Under the pieces are notes generated by a model. It saw only the letters and a program-made list of their open reading frames with translations. It had not been told where the DNA came from and did no database searches. A stretch of 64,000 bases of DNA from Pseudomonas chlororaphis (GTDB lineage Bacteria; Pseudomonadota; Gammaproteobacteria; Pseudomonadales; Pseudomonadaceae): NCBI GenBank assembly GCA_001023535.1, contig CP011020.1, positions 372,001 to 436,000 on the forward strand, given 5' to 3'. How positions within the stretch are numbered: the stretch's first letter is position 1; each line of letters opens with the position of its first letter. Both the position numbers and the translations under genes were made by a program. Positions 50,474 through 59,143 of the stretch are shown piece after piece.

Positions 50474-51946
50474 CTAAAACGGAATGTCATCCTCTTCGGC
50501 GCCAGCGTTCGGACCAAGATTGGAGTTCGCTGGTGCTGAAGGTGAAAGTGCCTTGTGAATGTCTTCCAAGCGCCGCTGCAGTTCATCAAAAGTCACCACT
50601 GATACGTCCCTAAGAGCATTTCGGTACTGTTCGAATGAGCGCCGCTGGTGTTTATCGGAAGGTGTGCGGCCAATTACGACGATGGCTGGAACTGCGTACG
50701 TATGTACTGGCTCCTCCAGATCTTCTTTGAGCTGGAGAATTTCCCTCTGCAGGCTTGCCCGTTGATTAATTATCTGCGCAACAGAACCACTCAGTTCGAT
50801 TGAGGGGCCGTACGTATTATTCCTATAGGCGGGAGTTTTCAGTAGATCCTTTTTTGGGTGTTTGATCTCAATAAGCGCTACGTTACCTGTTGATTTTGCT
50901 GCCACTAAGAAGTCCGAATAATTTCCGCCTCGCCCATTGAACCGTTTACTGCCCACATATGGTCGTTCGCAGACCACTTTGATTGGATATGAAAAAGCCA
51001 TGTCTAGGATGAACGGGTTGTCAACAAGAAACTGCTGCCACCTGTCTTTCTTTGCGTCGGCGGACATCAGGTTTTTATAGCGCTCAACTAACTCACCTAA
51101 AGTTACCCGCTCAATGTCCGCTTTGAGGTCGAGCAACATCATGGGTGTCTTCTTGGCGATTACATCTGCGTTGTCCTTCACCAAGTTTACCGCTGACTTT
51201 TGGTCGGCCGTAGATAGCTGTGAGCGCCCTCTGCCTAGCTTGATAAGGTCCGTCAGAACATTGGCAGGTAATTTCTTCGGGCGCTCAGGATTTCGAATCG
51301 GATCCGCGGCGTGGGCTAATCCCGTGTAACAAACCAATTGCTTGTCTGACCGCGTCTCGCGTTGGTGCCTCTGGCTCAAGCGATCAAGGCTGCGCTTCAG
51401 CTCCGAATATCTATCAATGCCAAGATAGTACGAGCTTCCGTGAATTTTCGCGTCATCCGATCCATCCTCGCCATGGATCACAATGGTGTGTATGTCACCT
51501 ATATCGGATATCGACTCAATGATGAAACGGTATTCCCACAGTAGGCCCAAGCCTATTTGCCAATCCTTCGCGAAGCCATCTGGCAGTGAGCTAAGAAGAC
51601 CTTCAAGCTCGTCGCGATTGGTTGGAATGCGGTATGGGTGGGCCTTGGGTCTGGCGAGTAAAATTTGGTGTACAGGGCCGTGCTTAGGAGTTCCATAGTT
51701 TGCGCTTCCCCCTCGCTGATGAATTGGGTGTATGCATATCTCATCCGGAGATACGGACAGGATTTGATGCCAAGTTTCAGGTGTTTCAAAATCTTTGGTG
51801 AGGTCGCTGAAGTAGACCTCACCGTGTTCTGCAACCAAAACATCATCGGTCGGAATACCTTCATTATCGAAGAGTAGAAATTCTACGAATGGTCCTCCGT
51901 CAGTCCGAGATTGAAAAGTTATCTGCGAGGGGCGCATAGAAGGCAT
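50474..51946 (-). CDS. Shedu-type anti-phage nuclease (DUF4263, SduA-like) with SSB-like C-terminal tail
   Basis: A 490-residue protein. The carboxyl half has the DUF4263/Shedu pattern: RWQQFLVDNPFILDMAF, the PD-(D/E)XK nuclease residues in NYSDFLVA (Asp near 345) and VALIEIKHP (Glu-x-Lys near 360), and VAQIINQRASLQREI. The amino part (about 1-280) is a variable, probably sensing domain that I do not recognise. Shedu proteins protect bacteria against phage as single-gene systems. The last residues are AEEDDIPF after a Pro/Ala/Asn/Gly linker, closely like the acidic tip of single-stranded-DNA-binding protein (D-D-D-I-P-F). A Met three codons in is an alternative start. It stands alone in lower-GC DNA. 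The 237 bases upstream (51947-52183) show no gene. Confidence 0.8.
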   Translation of the reverse strand: MPSMRPSQITFQSRTDGGPFVEFLLFDNEGIPTDDVLVAEHGEVYFSDLTKDFETPETWHQILSVSPDEICIHPIHQRGGSANYGTPKHGPVHQILLARPKAHPYRIPTNRDELEGLLSSLPDGFAKDWQIGLGLLWEYRFIIESISDIGDIHTIVIHGEDGSDDAKIHGSSYYLGIDRYSELKRSLDRLSQRHQRETRSDKQLVCYTGLAHAADPIRNPERPKKLPANVLTDLIKLGRGRSQLSTADQKSAVNLVKDNADVIAKKTPMMLLDLKADIERVTLGELVERYKNLMSADAKKDRWQQFLVDNPFILDMAFSYPIKVVCERPYVGSKRFNGRGGNYSDFLVAAKSTGNVALIEIKHPKKDLLKTPAYRNNTYGPSIELSGSVAQIINQRASLQREILQLKEDLEEPVHTYAVPAIVVIGRTPSDKHQRRSFEQYRNALRDVSVVTFDELQRRLEDIHKALSPSAPANSNLGPNAGAEEDDIPF

Positions 51947-52183
51947 TCACTTGCTCCGCTTGTGTGCTATGCAGGAGCTTGGCAGTTAGGGTGGTAAGAC
52001 GTCAACTTGGAGGCAAGGGATATCTAGGAAAAAGGTTTGGAAAGTCCGAAGGTGGAAAATCTATTTCGTGTCCTCAAAGCCGACTTCTTCCAAAGCGGCT
52101 CTTATCCGTACGTCAGTTTATTAGCCATTTGCGGTCTATTGCCGAAAGAGAAATACGTGTCCGCGTCTGCGAATGGAATAACT

Positions 52184-52211
52184 AAAACCCGGCGTAGAAC
52201 GCCGGGTTTTT
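52184..52211. terminator. Intrinsic terminator, GC-rich stem with T run on both strands
   Basis: AAACCCGGCG and CGCCGGGTTT form a ten-base stem around TAGAAC-like loop bases, with TTTTT to the right and TTTTAGTT when read leftward. It lies 18 bases past the DUF6124 stop and most likely ends that leftward transcript. Confidence 0.85.
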
Positions 52212-52229
52212 CCTTTGGAAACCGTCTAC

Positions 52230-52592
52230 CTACCGCCCCGGCTCCACATTATCCAACACCCGATTCGCCAACAACGAACTCAACTCAATCAACTGCTGTA
52301 TCCCCAGCGCCAAATGGCGCCGCGAGCCATCCAGGTCAAACGCCAGATCACTAACCATGGCATCGGCTGAAGCCAGCGTTTCACTGAGGTTAGCGAGCAT
52401 GCACTCGTTATCGAGGCCTTTCACGACGGTAAAAACCTGCCCAGGTTTCGGCTCGTCTTTGGGTTGATCCGGCTTCGGTAGCAAGTAGTGATCGAGCACG
52501 CGTTTGGTGGTTTCGTCTTGCTTCTTGGCTTTGGATTTTGCGGATTGCGGGGTAGGGGCCGAATCTGGGGGATTTGGAGTTGCTTTGAACAT
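52230..52592 (-). CDS. DUF6124 family protein
   Basis: A 120-residue protein typical of pseudomonads. It opens MFKATPNPPDS, has a charged linker (SAKSKAKKQDETTKRVLDHY) and a helical half with NECMLANLSETLASADAMVS and LALGIQQLIELSSLLANRVL. The family has no known function. The ATG at 52592 gives the usual MFK start; a GTG two codons earlier follows AAAGGAAAC closely and is an alternative. It has its own terminator. Confidence 0.82.
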   Translation of the reverse strand: MFKATPNPPDSAPTPQSAKSKAKKQDETTKRVLDHYLLPKPDQPKDEPKPGQVFTVVKGLDNECMLANLSETLASADAMVSDLAFDLDGSRRHLALGIQQLIELSSLLANRVLDNVEPGR

Positions 52593-52807
52593 TTTCACGT
52601 TTCCTTTGTTAGTAGGCCGCTACCGTCTCGCTACTAAACGAAAGGGAGGCAGCTGTGCGCAAGTTAGTAGACCGGTAGGAAAACGGAAAACCCGGCGCGC
52701 CCGAAGGCGCCATGCGCACAGCCACCATCGAGTGCGGGCAATGCCCGACTGATGAGACTCATGCGACCGTATCCTTAACCGGGCTACTAAACCCGACCAC
52801 TGATGGG

Positions 52808-52900
52808 CAGTGGCAAGGAAACGATAGAACCCAGGAACAAGGCGCACAAGCGGGCGGATTCTGGCGTAGTTGTAGGTAAAGGCGCAAGGATGCGTAGCTT
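52808..52900 (+). repeat. Dispersed repeat, copy C
   Basis: Shares CAGTGGCAAGGAAACGATAG, GCGGATTCTGG, GTTGTAGGTAAAGGCGCAAG and a trailing GATGCGTAGCTTG with copy A, in the same orientation. It lies in the 767-base gap (52593-53359), which otherwise holds only the REP cluster. Confidence 0.75.
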
Positions 52901-52985
52901 GATGGAGGGGTGTAGGTGGGGGCTGTAGGAGAGAGGTTTTTTAGCGAATCGGGTGGGGTGTTCTGTTCTGAAACCGTGTCGTTTT

Positions 52986-53345
52986 TATCGCGAGCAAGCT
53001 CGCTCCCACAGGGGGACCGGGCTGTTGCGGATGCTGTGTTCACCGCCGCCCAGTGTGTGCGGGCTTGCTCGCGAACAGGTGGCACATTCAGTATCGATGC
53101 AAGCTGACCCGCCGCTTTCGCGAGCAAGCCCGCTCCCACAGTGGTTGTGTTGGGCTGGATATTCGGCTCGACACAACCACCTGTGGCGAGGGAGCTTGCT
53201 CTCGCTGGCCTGCGTAGCAGGCCCCGGTGTTTCTTCAGGTAAACCGAGTTCTCTGGTTTTGCGACTGCTGCGCAGTCGAGCGGGAGCAAGCTCCCTCGCC
53301 ACGGGGGATTGTGTTGAATTCATCGCGAGCAAGCTCGCTCCCACA
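52986..53345. repeat. Cluster of six REP sequences of two classes
   Basis: GCGAGCAAGCTCGC-type cores lie near 52990, 53065, 53120 and 53325; a GGGAGCTTGCTC / GAGCAAGCTCCC inverted pair lies near 53185 and 53280 with an inner GCCTGCGTAGCAGGC dyad. The cluster separates the accessory patch from the downstream end of the cytochrome oxidase locus. No gene is seen. Confidence 0.85.
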
Positions 53346-53359
53346 GGGGATTGGTGGCG

Positions 53360-53995
53360 TTATTTGCGCTTGAGCATCTCCGGCAACTGCGCCACCAGCT
53401 TCTGATTATTCAACGGCGCACGAATAAACCCGCGTTGAGTGCCGTCGGGTCCAATCACGGCTAAGTTGCCGCTGTGATCGACGGTGTAGTTGGGTTTGCT
53501 GGTGTCGGCCGGGATGAACGGAATGCTCACCGCATTGGCGAGTTTTTGCAGGTCTTCGATGGAAGAGGCGGTGAGGCCTTTGAACTGCGGGTCGAAGTAG
53601 CCCAGGTATTGCTTGAGCTGCTTGGGCGTGTCGCGGTTCGGGTCGACGCTCACCAGCACGATCTGCAGTTTGTCCACCGCGGCGGGCGGCAGTTCGCTCT
53701 TGATCTGGCGCAGTTGGGCGAGGGTGGTCGGGCAGATGTCCGGGCAGAAGGTGTAGCCGAAGAACAGCAGGCTCCACTTGTCCTTCAATGCGTTGACGGT
53801 CACCGGTTGGCCGTCCTGGTCGGTCATTTTCACGTCCGGCAGGTTGCGGCTCTGGGGCAGCAGGATGATGCCGGCGTCGATTAGCCCCGTCGGGTCGCCT
53901 TCGCCCTTGCCGGACAGCACCTTGTTGACGGTAAGGCCGAGGATCAGCGCGATCACGGCCACGAGGGCGAAGACGGTTTTCTGGGTTCGAGTCAT
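53360..53995 (-). CDS. SCO1/SenC family copper-binding protein
   Basis: A 211-residue thioredoxin-fold protein anchored by one amino-terminal membrane segment ([18 protein letters not shown]). The copper ligands are visible as FCPDIC and the later His in YTVDHSGN. It delivers copper to the CuA site of cytochrome oxidase subunit II or reduces its cysteines. The start MTRTQKTV overlaps the heme O synthase stop as ATGA, and it is the last gene of the leftward oxidase locus. Confidence 0.94.
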   Translation of the reverse strand: MTRTQKTVFALVAVIALILGLTVNKVLSGKGEGDPTGLIDAGIILLPQSRNLPDVKMTDQDGQPVTVNALKDKWSLLFFGYTFCPDICPTTLAQLRQIKSELPPAAVDKLQIVLVSVDPNRDTPKQLKQYLGYFDPQFKGLTASSIEDLQKLANAVSIPFIPADTSKPNYTVDHSGNLAVIGPDGTQRGFIRAPLNNQKLVAQLPEMLKRK

Positions 53996-54891
53996 AGGCT
54001 CAACAGTAAGTAATGATCTACAAGCAGGGCGATGAACAGCAGGAACAAGTAGTAAATAGAGTACTTGAAGGTGTTGATCGCCGCATGCGGCCGACTGCCA
54101 CGGTACAACACCACGGCCCATTGCAGGAACCGCGCGCCGAGCACCAGTGCGCACACCAGGTAGAGCATCCCGCTCATCTGGATCACGAACGGCATCAGGC
54201 TCACCGCCAGCAGCACCAGGGTATAGAGCAGGATATGCACCTTGGTGTAGTGCTCGCCGTGGGTCACCGGCAGCATCGGGATGTCGGCCTTGGCGTATTC
54301 CTCCTTGCGGTGGATGGCCAGGGCCCAGAAGTGCGGTGGGGTCCAGGCGAAGATGATCAGCACCAGCAGCAGCGGTTCGGCGCTGACGTGACCGGTAGCG
54401 GCCACCCAGCCCAACAGCGGCGGTGCGGCGCCGGCCAGGCCGCCGATGACGATGTTCTGCGGCGTCGCCCGTTTCAGGAAACCGGTGTAGACCACCGCGT
54501 AGCCCAGCAAGGAGGCCAGGGTCAGCCAGGCGGTCAGCGGGTTGGTGAAGGCCAGCAGCAGCGCTTGCCCGGCCAGGGCCAGGGCCAGGGCGAAGGTCAG
54601 GGCGGCGGCAGGGGACACCCGGCCCTCGGCCAGTGGCCGTTTGTGGGTACGGGCCATGACCGCGTCGATGCGCCGGTCCACCACGTGGTTGACCGCCGCC
54701 GCGCCACCGGCGCACAAGGCGATCCCCAGGTTGCCGAACACCAGCACCGTCCACGGTACGCCGGCACGGGTGGCGAGGAACATGCCTACCAGCGAGGTGA
54801 TCAGCATCAGCACCACCACCTTGGGCTTGGTCAGCTCCAGGTAATCGCGCCAGATCGCCCGGCTGTGGCGTTCACCGGTCAGGGTTGCCAT
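53992..54891 (-). CDS. cyoE: Protoheme IX farnesyltransferase (heme O synthase)
   Basis: A 299-residue membrane prenyltransferase of the UbiA superfamily with about nine segments. The first Asp-rich motif reads [20 protein letters not shown], and [20 protein letters not shown] is the usual opening. It adds a farnesyl group to heme B to form heme O, which the adjacent CtaA converts to heme A. A second copy for the bo3 oxidase may exist elsewhere in the genome, so ctaB would be an equal name. Confidence 0.94.
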   Translation of the reverse strand: MATLTGERHSRAIWRDYLELTKPKVVVLMLITSLVGMFLATRAGVPWTVLVFGNLGIALCAGGAAAVNHVVDRRIDAVMARTHKRPLAEGRVSPAAALTFALALALAGQALLLAFTNPLTAWLTLASLLGYAVVYTGFLKRATPQNIVIGGLAGAAPPLLGWVAATGHVSAEPLLLVLIIFAWTPPHFWALAIHRKEEYAKADIPMLPVTHGEHYTKVHILLYTLVLLAVSLMPFVIQMSGMLYLVCALVLGARFLQWAVVLYRGSRPHAAINTFKYSIYYLFLLFIALLVDHYLLLSL

Positions 54892-55958
54892 GGCATCTCT
54901 CCTTTTATCGTGATGGGGCTGGCGCCGTGCTTATGCGGCGTGAACCGCCAGCGCAGCGGCACCTGATGCCTGACCCGGACCAGGCTGGTCCGGGCGTGAT
55001 AATTGACCAGCACCAGGGTCAGCAGCAGCGCGGCGCCCCCGGCGTTGTGGGCGACGGCCACCGGCAGCGGCAAATGGAACAGCACGTTGCTGATGCCCAG
55101 GGTGATTTGCGCCGCCAGCGCCACTAGCACAAGGCCGGCGAGGCGGGTCATGCCGACCGTCTTCAACTGCCAGGCCAACCCCAGCAGCACCACCGTGACC
55201 AGCAGCGCGCCAATGCGGTGGGTCAGGTGGATGGCGGTGCGGGCATCGCTGTCGAGCTGCCCGCCCAGGTAATTGGGGCCGATGTGTTGGGTCAGGTGAA
55301 AGCCGTTGGCGAAATCCGCCGGCGGCAGCCATTGGCCGTGGCAGGTGGGGAAGTCGATACAGGCCACCGCGGCGTAGTTGGAACTGACCCAACCGCCCAG
55401 GGCGATCTGGCCGATCACCAGCAACAACCCGGCGGTGGCCCAGTGTTGCAGGCGCCTGGGCACGGTCAGTGCCGGCAACACGCCGGACAGGCGCAAGGTC
55501 AGCAAAAACAACAGGCTCAGGGTGGCAAAGCCGCCGAGCAAATGCCCGGTGACCACCTGCGGCCAGAGCTTGAGGGTCACGGTCCACATGCCGAACGCCG
55601 CTTGCGCGAAGACCACGGCGAGTAGGAACAATGGCAATTTCAACGGCAGGCCGGGGTGCCTGCGGTTCATCCAGGCCCGGGCGGCGAGCACGGTGATCAG
55701 CAGCCCGAGGGTCCCGGCAAAGTAGCGGTGGACCATCTCGTTCCAGCCTTTATGGGCTTCCACCGGGGCGTCGGGAAAATGCAGCTCGGCATGGGCCAGT
55801 TGGGCTTCGCTCTTGGGCACGCTGATGAAACCGTAGCAACCGGGCCAGTCCGGGCAACCGAGGCCGGCGTGGGTCAGGCGGGTGTAGGCGCCCAGCAATA
55901 CGACGATCAGTGCCAGCAGCGTGGCAAACAGCGCGAGGCGAAATCCAGGTTTGGCCAT
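54879..55958 (-). CDS. ctaA: Heme A synthase (COX15/CtaA)
   Basis: A 359-residue protein with eight membrane segments in two four-helix halves. It opens [20 protein letters not shown], followed by GCPDWPGC, the family hallmark, and has conserved His in [27 protein letters not shown] and [12 protein letters not shown]. It oxidises the C8 methyl of heme O to make heme A. It overlaps cyoE by 13 bases. Confidence 0.95.
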   Translation of the reverse strand: MAKPGFRLALFATLLALIVVLLGAYTRLTHAGLGCPDWPGCYGFISVPKSEAQLAHAELHFPDAPVEAHKGWNEMVHRYFAGTLGLLITVLAARAWMNRRHPGLPLKLPLFLLAVVFAQAAFGMWTVTLKLWPQVVTGHLLGGFATLSLLFLLTLRLSGVLPALTVPRRLQHWATAGLLLVIGQIALGGWVSSNYAAVACIDFPTCHGQWLPPADFANGFHLTQHIGPNYLGGQLDSDARTAIHLTHRIGALLVTVVLLGLAWQLKTVGMTRLAGLVLVALAAQITLGISNVLFHLPLPVAVAHNAGGAALLLTLVLVNYHARTSLVRVRHQVPLRWRFTPHKHGASPITIKGEMPWQP

Positions 55959-55968
55959 GTCGATGCCC

Positions 55969-56562
55969 TCATCCGATGTTCGACAGTTTCAGCAGGTGGC
56001 GCAGGTCGTTGAGCAGGTCCTTGCCCTTGACGCGGGCGTCGTAGCGCAGCACCAGGTTGCTGTGGGGGTCGATGATCCACAGCTGGGCGCCGCCCGTGTC
56101 CTGAGCACCTTTGCGGTAGGCCGGCAGGTCCAGCGGGTAGCGCTGCAGTTGCGGATACTCGCGCTGCAATTGGGCGTCGTACTCGGCGTCCAGCGGCTGG
56201 GCGATGGCCAGGGCATGGCTGGCGCGGGACGCGTCGCGACCGAGGCCGATCTGCACCTGCCGGGCCAGGTACACCAGTTGCCGGCAATCCACCGAGCACG
56301 CCTGCGGGGCGGTGACCAGGATCTGCCAGCGCTGCTCGTCGGCCTGCACGCCGATCTCGGCGCGGGTCTGGCCGTTGCCGATCAGCTCGCCGTGGTAGCT
56401 GCGGCTGTCGGGCACCCAGAACTGGAACTTGTACATGCCGGTGGCGAGGATCATCGGCCCGATCACGCCGAACACGATCAGCAGCAGTTGCAGGCGCCCT
56501 TTGCGCCGGCTGGGCGTGGCGGGTGCCTCAGACGTGTTGGTTGGATTCATGGTGCTTCCCAT
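55969..56562 (-). CDS. Conserved membrane-anchored protein of the cytochrome oxidase locus
   Basis: A 197-residue protein with one amino-terminal membrane segment (LQLLLIVFGVIGPMILATGM) and a periplasmic domain of thioredoxin-like character; it contains C-S-V-D-C (residues near 90) and a strand LWIIDPHSNLVLRYD like SCO/peroxiredoxin proteins. It is always seen with cox assembly genes in pseudomonads, from memory, and probably helps metal or thiol handling during oxidase assembly. The start MGSTMNPT is chosen for GGGAG in front. It overlaps the SURF1 gene by 35 bases. Confidence 0.82.
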   Translation of the reverse strand: MGSTMNPTNTSEAPATPSRRKGRLQLLLIVFGVIGPMILATGMYKFQFWVPDSRSYHGELIGNGQTRAEIGVQADEQRWQILVTAPQACSVDCRQLVYLARQVQIGLGRDASRASHALAIAQPLDAEYDAQLQREYPQLQRYPLDLPAYRKGAQDTGGAQLWIIDPHSNLVLRYDARVKGKDLLNDLRHLLKLSNIG

Positions 56563-57265
56563 GCGGTCTCCCTGCGTTGTGCCATCCGAGATAAAGAAAA
56601 AGGCCGAACAGCGCCGCCGCCATGGCGAACCACTGCACGGCATAACCGAGGTGTTTTTCCGGGCCCATGCTCACTACCGGCCAGTCGGTCCGATAGGCGC
56701 CCGGGCCGCCTTGCTGGCGCAGTTCATAGCTGAAACCGCTGCGCCCCAGTTCCGCCCAGAGCTTGTCCGGTTCGATGGCGGTGACCAGGCGCGGCCATGG
56801 AGCGGCCACCGGGTCGGCGTGGAGCTGGAAGGTGGCGCCCGGTGCGACATAGACCCAGGCCTGAACGCTCACCGGTTGCTCCGGGGTGCTGAAGACGGGG
56901 GGCGTGCGGCGGTCAGGCCATGGCAGCCAGCCGCGATTGACCAGCAGCCATGCGCCGGTTGCACGGTCGAGAAACGGTTGCAGCAGTTCGACGCCGACCT
57001 GGCCGTCGTGCTGGCGGTTGTCCAGCAGGATGCTGTGCTCGACGTCGAAGTGACCTTGCAGCTCGACGACGCGAAAAGCCGGGTCGGTGGTCTGCGCCAG
57101 TTCGGTGCTGTCCATCGGGGGCGCCACGCGGCGCTCGGCGTATTGCTGCATGAGCACGCGCTTGTATTCGCCACGGCTCAACTGCCAGAACCCCAGGCAC
57201 ACCATCAGTGGCACCAGCACGGCCACCACCAGCGTCGGCACGAGGCCCGGCCGGAAGCCTCTCAT
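56528..57265 (-). CDS. SURF1 family cytochrome oxidase assembly protein
   Basis: A 245-residue protein with the SURF1 layout: a membrane segment at each end (VPTLVVAVLVPLMVCLGFWQ and HLGYAVQWFAMAAALFGLFL) and a periplasmic domain with LLDNRQHDGQVGVELLQPF and LLVNRGWLPW. SURF1 helps insert heme A into subunit I. The start MRGFRPGL places the first segment at the proper distance. It is divergent from the small DUF2909 gene. Confidence 0.93.
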   Translation of the reverse strand: MRGFRPGLVPTLVVAVLVPLMVCLGFWQLSRGEYKRVLMQQYAERRVAPPMDSTELAQTTDPAFRVVELQGHFDVEHSILLDNRQHDGQVGVELLQPFLDRATGAWLLVNRGWLPWPDRRTPPVFSTPEQPVSVQAWVYVAPGATFQLHADPVAAPWPRLVTAIEPDKLWAELGRSGFSYELRQQGGPGAYRTDWPVVSMGPEKHLGYAVQWFAMAAALFGLFLYLGWHNAGRPHGKHHESNQHV

Positions 57266-57335
57266 GGCGCCGTCCGAAAGTGCTCGAACGGGATAGCTAT
57301 ACTCACCTGCATCGCGTCCCCCCGGAGTGTCCCCA

Positions 57336-57539
57336 ATGCTAAAAGCGGCCATCGTCCTGATGCTGATTGCCACGGTTGCGAGCCTGTTCAGCGGCCTGTT
57401 TTTCCTGGTCAAGGACGACAGCGATTCCAATCGCCTGCTGATTGCCCTGGCCGTTCGGGTCGGCTTGGCCGCGGTCACCGTCGGCTTGATCGCCTGGGGT
57501 TTCTTCAGCGGCCAGCTGGTGTCCCATGCCCCGTGGTAA
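57336..57539 (+). CDS. DUF2909 twin-transmembrane protein
   Basis: A 67-residue protein made of two membrane segments (LKAAIVLMLIATVASLFSGL and a second near ALAVRVGLAAVTVGLIAWGF) joined by a charged loop (KDDSDSNR). This pattern is DUF2909, regularly found inside proteobacterial cytochrome oxidase loci. Function unknown; an assembly role is inferred. It is the only rightward gene in the locus, ending nine bases before subunit III ends. GGAG precedes the ATG. Confidence 0.88.
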   Translation: MLKAAIVLMLIATVASLFSGLFFLVKDDSDSNRLLIALAVRVGLAAVTVGLIAWGFFSGQLVSHAPW

Positions 57540-57548
57540 CGCGTGCTC

Positions 57549-58436
57549 CTAGAGCACGTAGACGAAGATGAACAAGCCGATCCACACCACGTCGACGAAG
57601 TGCCAATACCAACTCGCCGCCTCGAAGCCGAACTGATGCTCGTTGTCGAAATGCCCGCGCAGGATGCGCATCAGCATGACGAACAGGATGATCGTGCCGA
57701 TGGTGACGTGGGCGCCGTGGAACCCCGTGAGCATGAAGAAGGTGGCGCCGTAGACGCCGGAGCCCAGGGTCAGGCCCAGTTCCTTGTAGGCGTGGATGTA
57801 CTCCTCGGCCTGGAAGCCCAGGAAGGCGCACCCCAGCAGCACGGTAATCGCCAGCCATAGCTTCAGCGCACCGCGATGGCCTTTCTTCAGCGCGTGGTGG
57901 GCGATGGTGATGGTGACGCTGGAACTGACCAGTAGCACGGTGTTGAGCAGCGGCAGCCCCCAGGGGCTGATGACCTCCTTGGGTGCCGGGTAGAGTTTCG
58001 GGTCAGGGTTGTTCAGCAACGGCCAGGCGTATTCGAAGTTGGGCCAGAGCATGTGCGACAGGCCCTTGGTACCTTCGCCCGCCAGGCCCGGCACCGACAC
58101 ATGGCGGACATAGAACAGCGCGCCGAAGAAGGCGACGAAGAACATCACCTCCGAGAAAATGAACCAGCTCATGCCCCAGCGGAACGAGCGGTCGAGCTGC
58201 GGGCTGTAGAGCCCGGCGCGGCTTTCCTTGATCACCGCGCCGAACCAGCCGAACAGCATGTAGGCCACCAGCAGGCCGCCGATGAAGAAGATGAGTGGGC
58301 CGTGGGATTCCGGTCGTGCGGCCTTCAAGTCGTTGAACCAGGTCGCCAGGCCATACACCGTGACGAACATCCCGACCGTGGCGATGATCGGCCATTTGCT
58401 CTGGGCCGGAACGTAATAGTGTTCGTGAGTTGCCAT
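57549..58436 (-). CDS. ctaE: Cytochrome c oxidase subunit III
   Basis: A 295-residue membrane protein with seven segments. Family motifs include MATHEHYYVPAQSKWP at the start, FRWGMSWFIFSEVMFFVAFF with the conserved Glu, HHALKKGH and MLTGFHGAHVTIGTI, then SWYWHFVDVVWIGLFIFVYV at the end. It stabilises the catalytic core of the aa3-type oxidase. It follows the Cox11 gene by 24 bases. Confidence 0.96.
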   Translation of the reverse strand: MATHEHYYVPAQSKWPIIATVGMFVTVYGLATWFNDLKAARPESHGPLIFFIGGLLVAYMLFGWFGAVIKESRAGLYSPQLDRSFRWGMSWFIFSEVMFFVAFFGALFYVRHVSVPGLAGEGTKGLSHMLWPNFEYAWPLLNNPDPKLYPAPKEVISPWGLPLLNTVLLVSSSVTITIAHHALKKGHRGALKLWLAITVLLGCAFLGFQAEEYIHAYKELGLTLGSGVYGATFFMLTGFHGAHVTIGTIILFVMLMRILRGHFDNEHQFGFEAASWYWHFVDVVWIGLFIFVYVL

Positions 58437-58460
58437 TTATTGTTCTCCTTATCGGGCACG

Positions 58461-59012
58461 CTATCGGTCAGTGTTTAGAGCCACCGGTGGATGACGAGCG
58501 GTGATATCGAACAGCGTGTAGGACAGCGTCAGGTGCTTCACATCCTTGGGCATGTCCCGGTCGACGATGAAGCGCATGGGCATTTCGATTCGTTCTCCGG
58601 GTTGCAGCACTTGCTGGGTAAAGCAGAAACATTCGGTCTTGTGGAAGTACGCCGCGGCGGTGCTCGGCGCGATGCTTGGCACGGCCTGGGCACTCATCGG
58701 CCGGTTGGTGGGGTTGTGCGCGACGAAGACCATTTCGTTCACGGCCCCCGGCTGGACCACCAACTGATCGCCCTTGGGGTAGAAGTCCCAGGGCATGTCC
58801 ACCGCATTGGTCGACAGGAACTGCACACGCACCTGCCGCGACGCATCGGTGACCTGCTCGCCCTCGTACTGCCCGGCAGTCTTGCCGTTGATGCCGAACG
58901 CCTTGCACATCACGTCGTAGATCGGCACGAGGGCGAAGCCGAAGACGAACATGGCCACCACCACGACCAGCAGGCGGGTGACCAGTTTCTTCAGCGAAAT
59001 CGAGTCAGCCAT
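58461..59012 (-). CDS. ctaG: Cytochrome c oxidase assembly protein Cox11/CtaG
   Basis: A 183-residue protein with an amino-terminal membrane segment (LLVVVVAMFVFGFALVPIYD) and an immunoglobulin-like periplasmic domain with the copper-binding Cys pair in KTECFCFTQQVL. It inserts copper into the CuB site of subunit I. It lies between subunits I and III, as in other alpha- and gammaproteobacterial loci. Confidence 0.95.
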   Translation of the reverse strand: MADSISLKKLVTRLLVVVVAMFVFGFALVPIYDVMCKAFGINGKTAGQYEGEQVTDASRQVRVQFLSTNAVDMPWDFYPKGDQLVVQPGAVNEMVFVAHNPTNRPMSAQAVPSIAPSTAAAYFHKTECFCFTQQVLQPGERIEMPMRFIVDRDMPKDVKHLTLSYTLFDITARHPPVALNTDR

Positions 59013-59038
59013 GGTTTCCCATCCTCACCGAGAACCCT

Positions 59039-59125
59039 GTGGGAGCGGGCTTGCTCGCGAAGAACGATGACGCGGTGTTTCTGTCAGACCGCGTCGTCTG
59101 ATTCGCGAGCAAGCCCGCTCCCACA
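59039..59125. repeat. REP pair between ctaD and ctaG
   Basis: GGGAGCGGGCTTGCTCGCG and CGCGAGCAAGCCCGCTCCC in opposite orientation, about 40 bases apart. It lies within the leftward operon, between the subunit I stop and the Cox11 start, where it could lower or uncouple expression of the assembly genes relative to the catalytic subunits. Confidence 0.88.
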
Positions 59126-59143
59126 GGAGGCCTGTGTGTCATC

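Noticed and set aside
51964..52185. Short plus-strand open frame ending at the terminator hairpin
   Set aside because: No ribosome site or family pattern; the hairpin is better explained as the end of the leftward DUF6124 gene.
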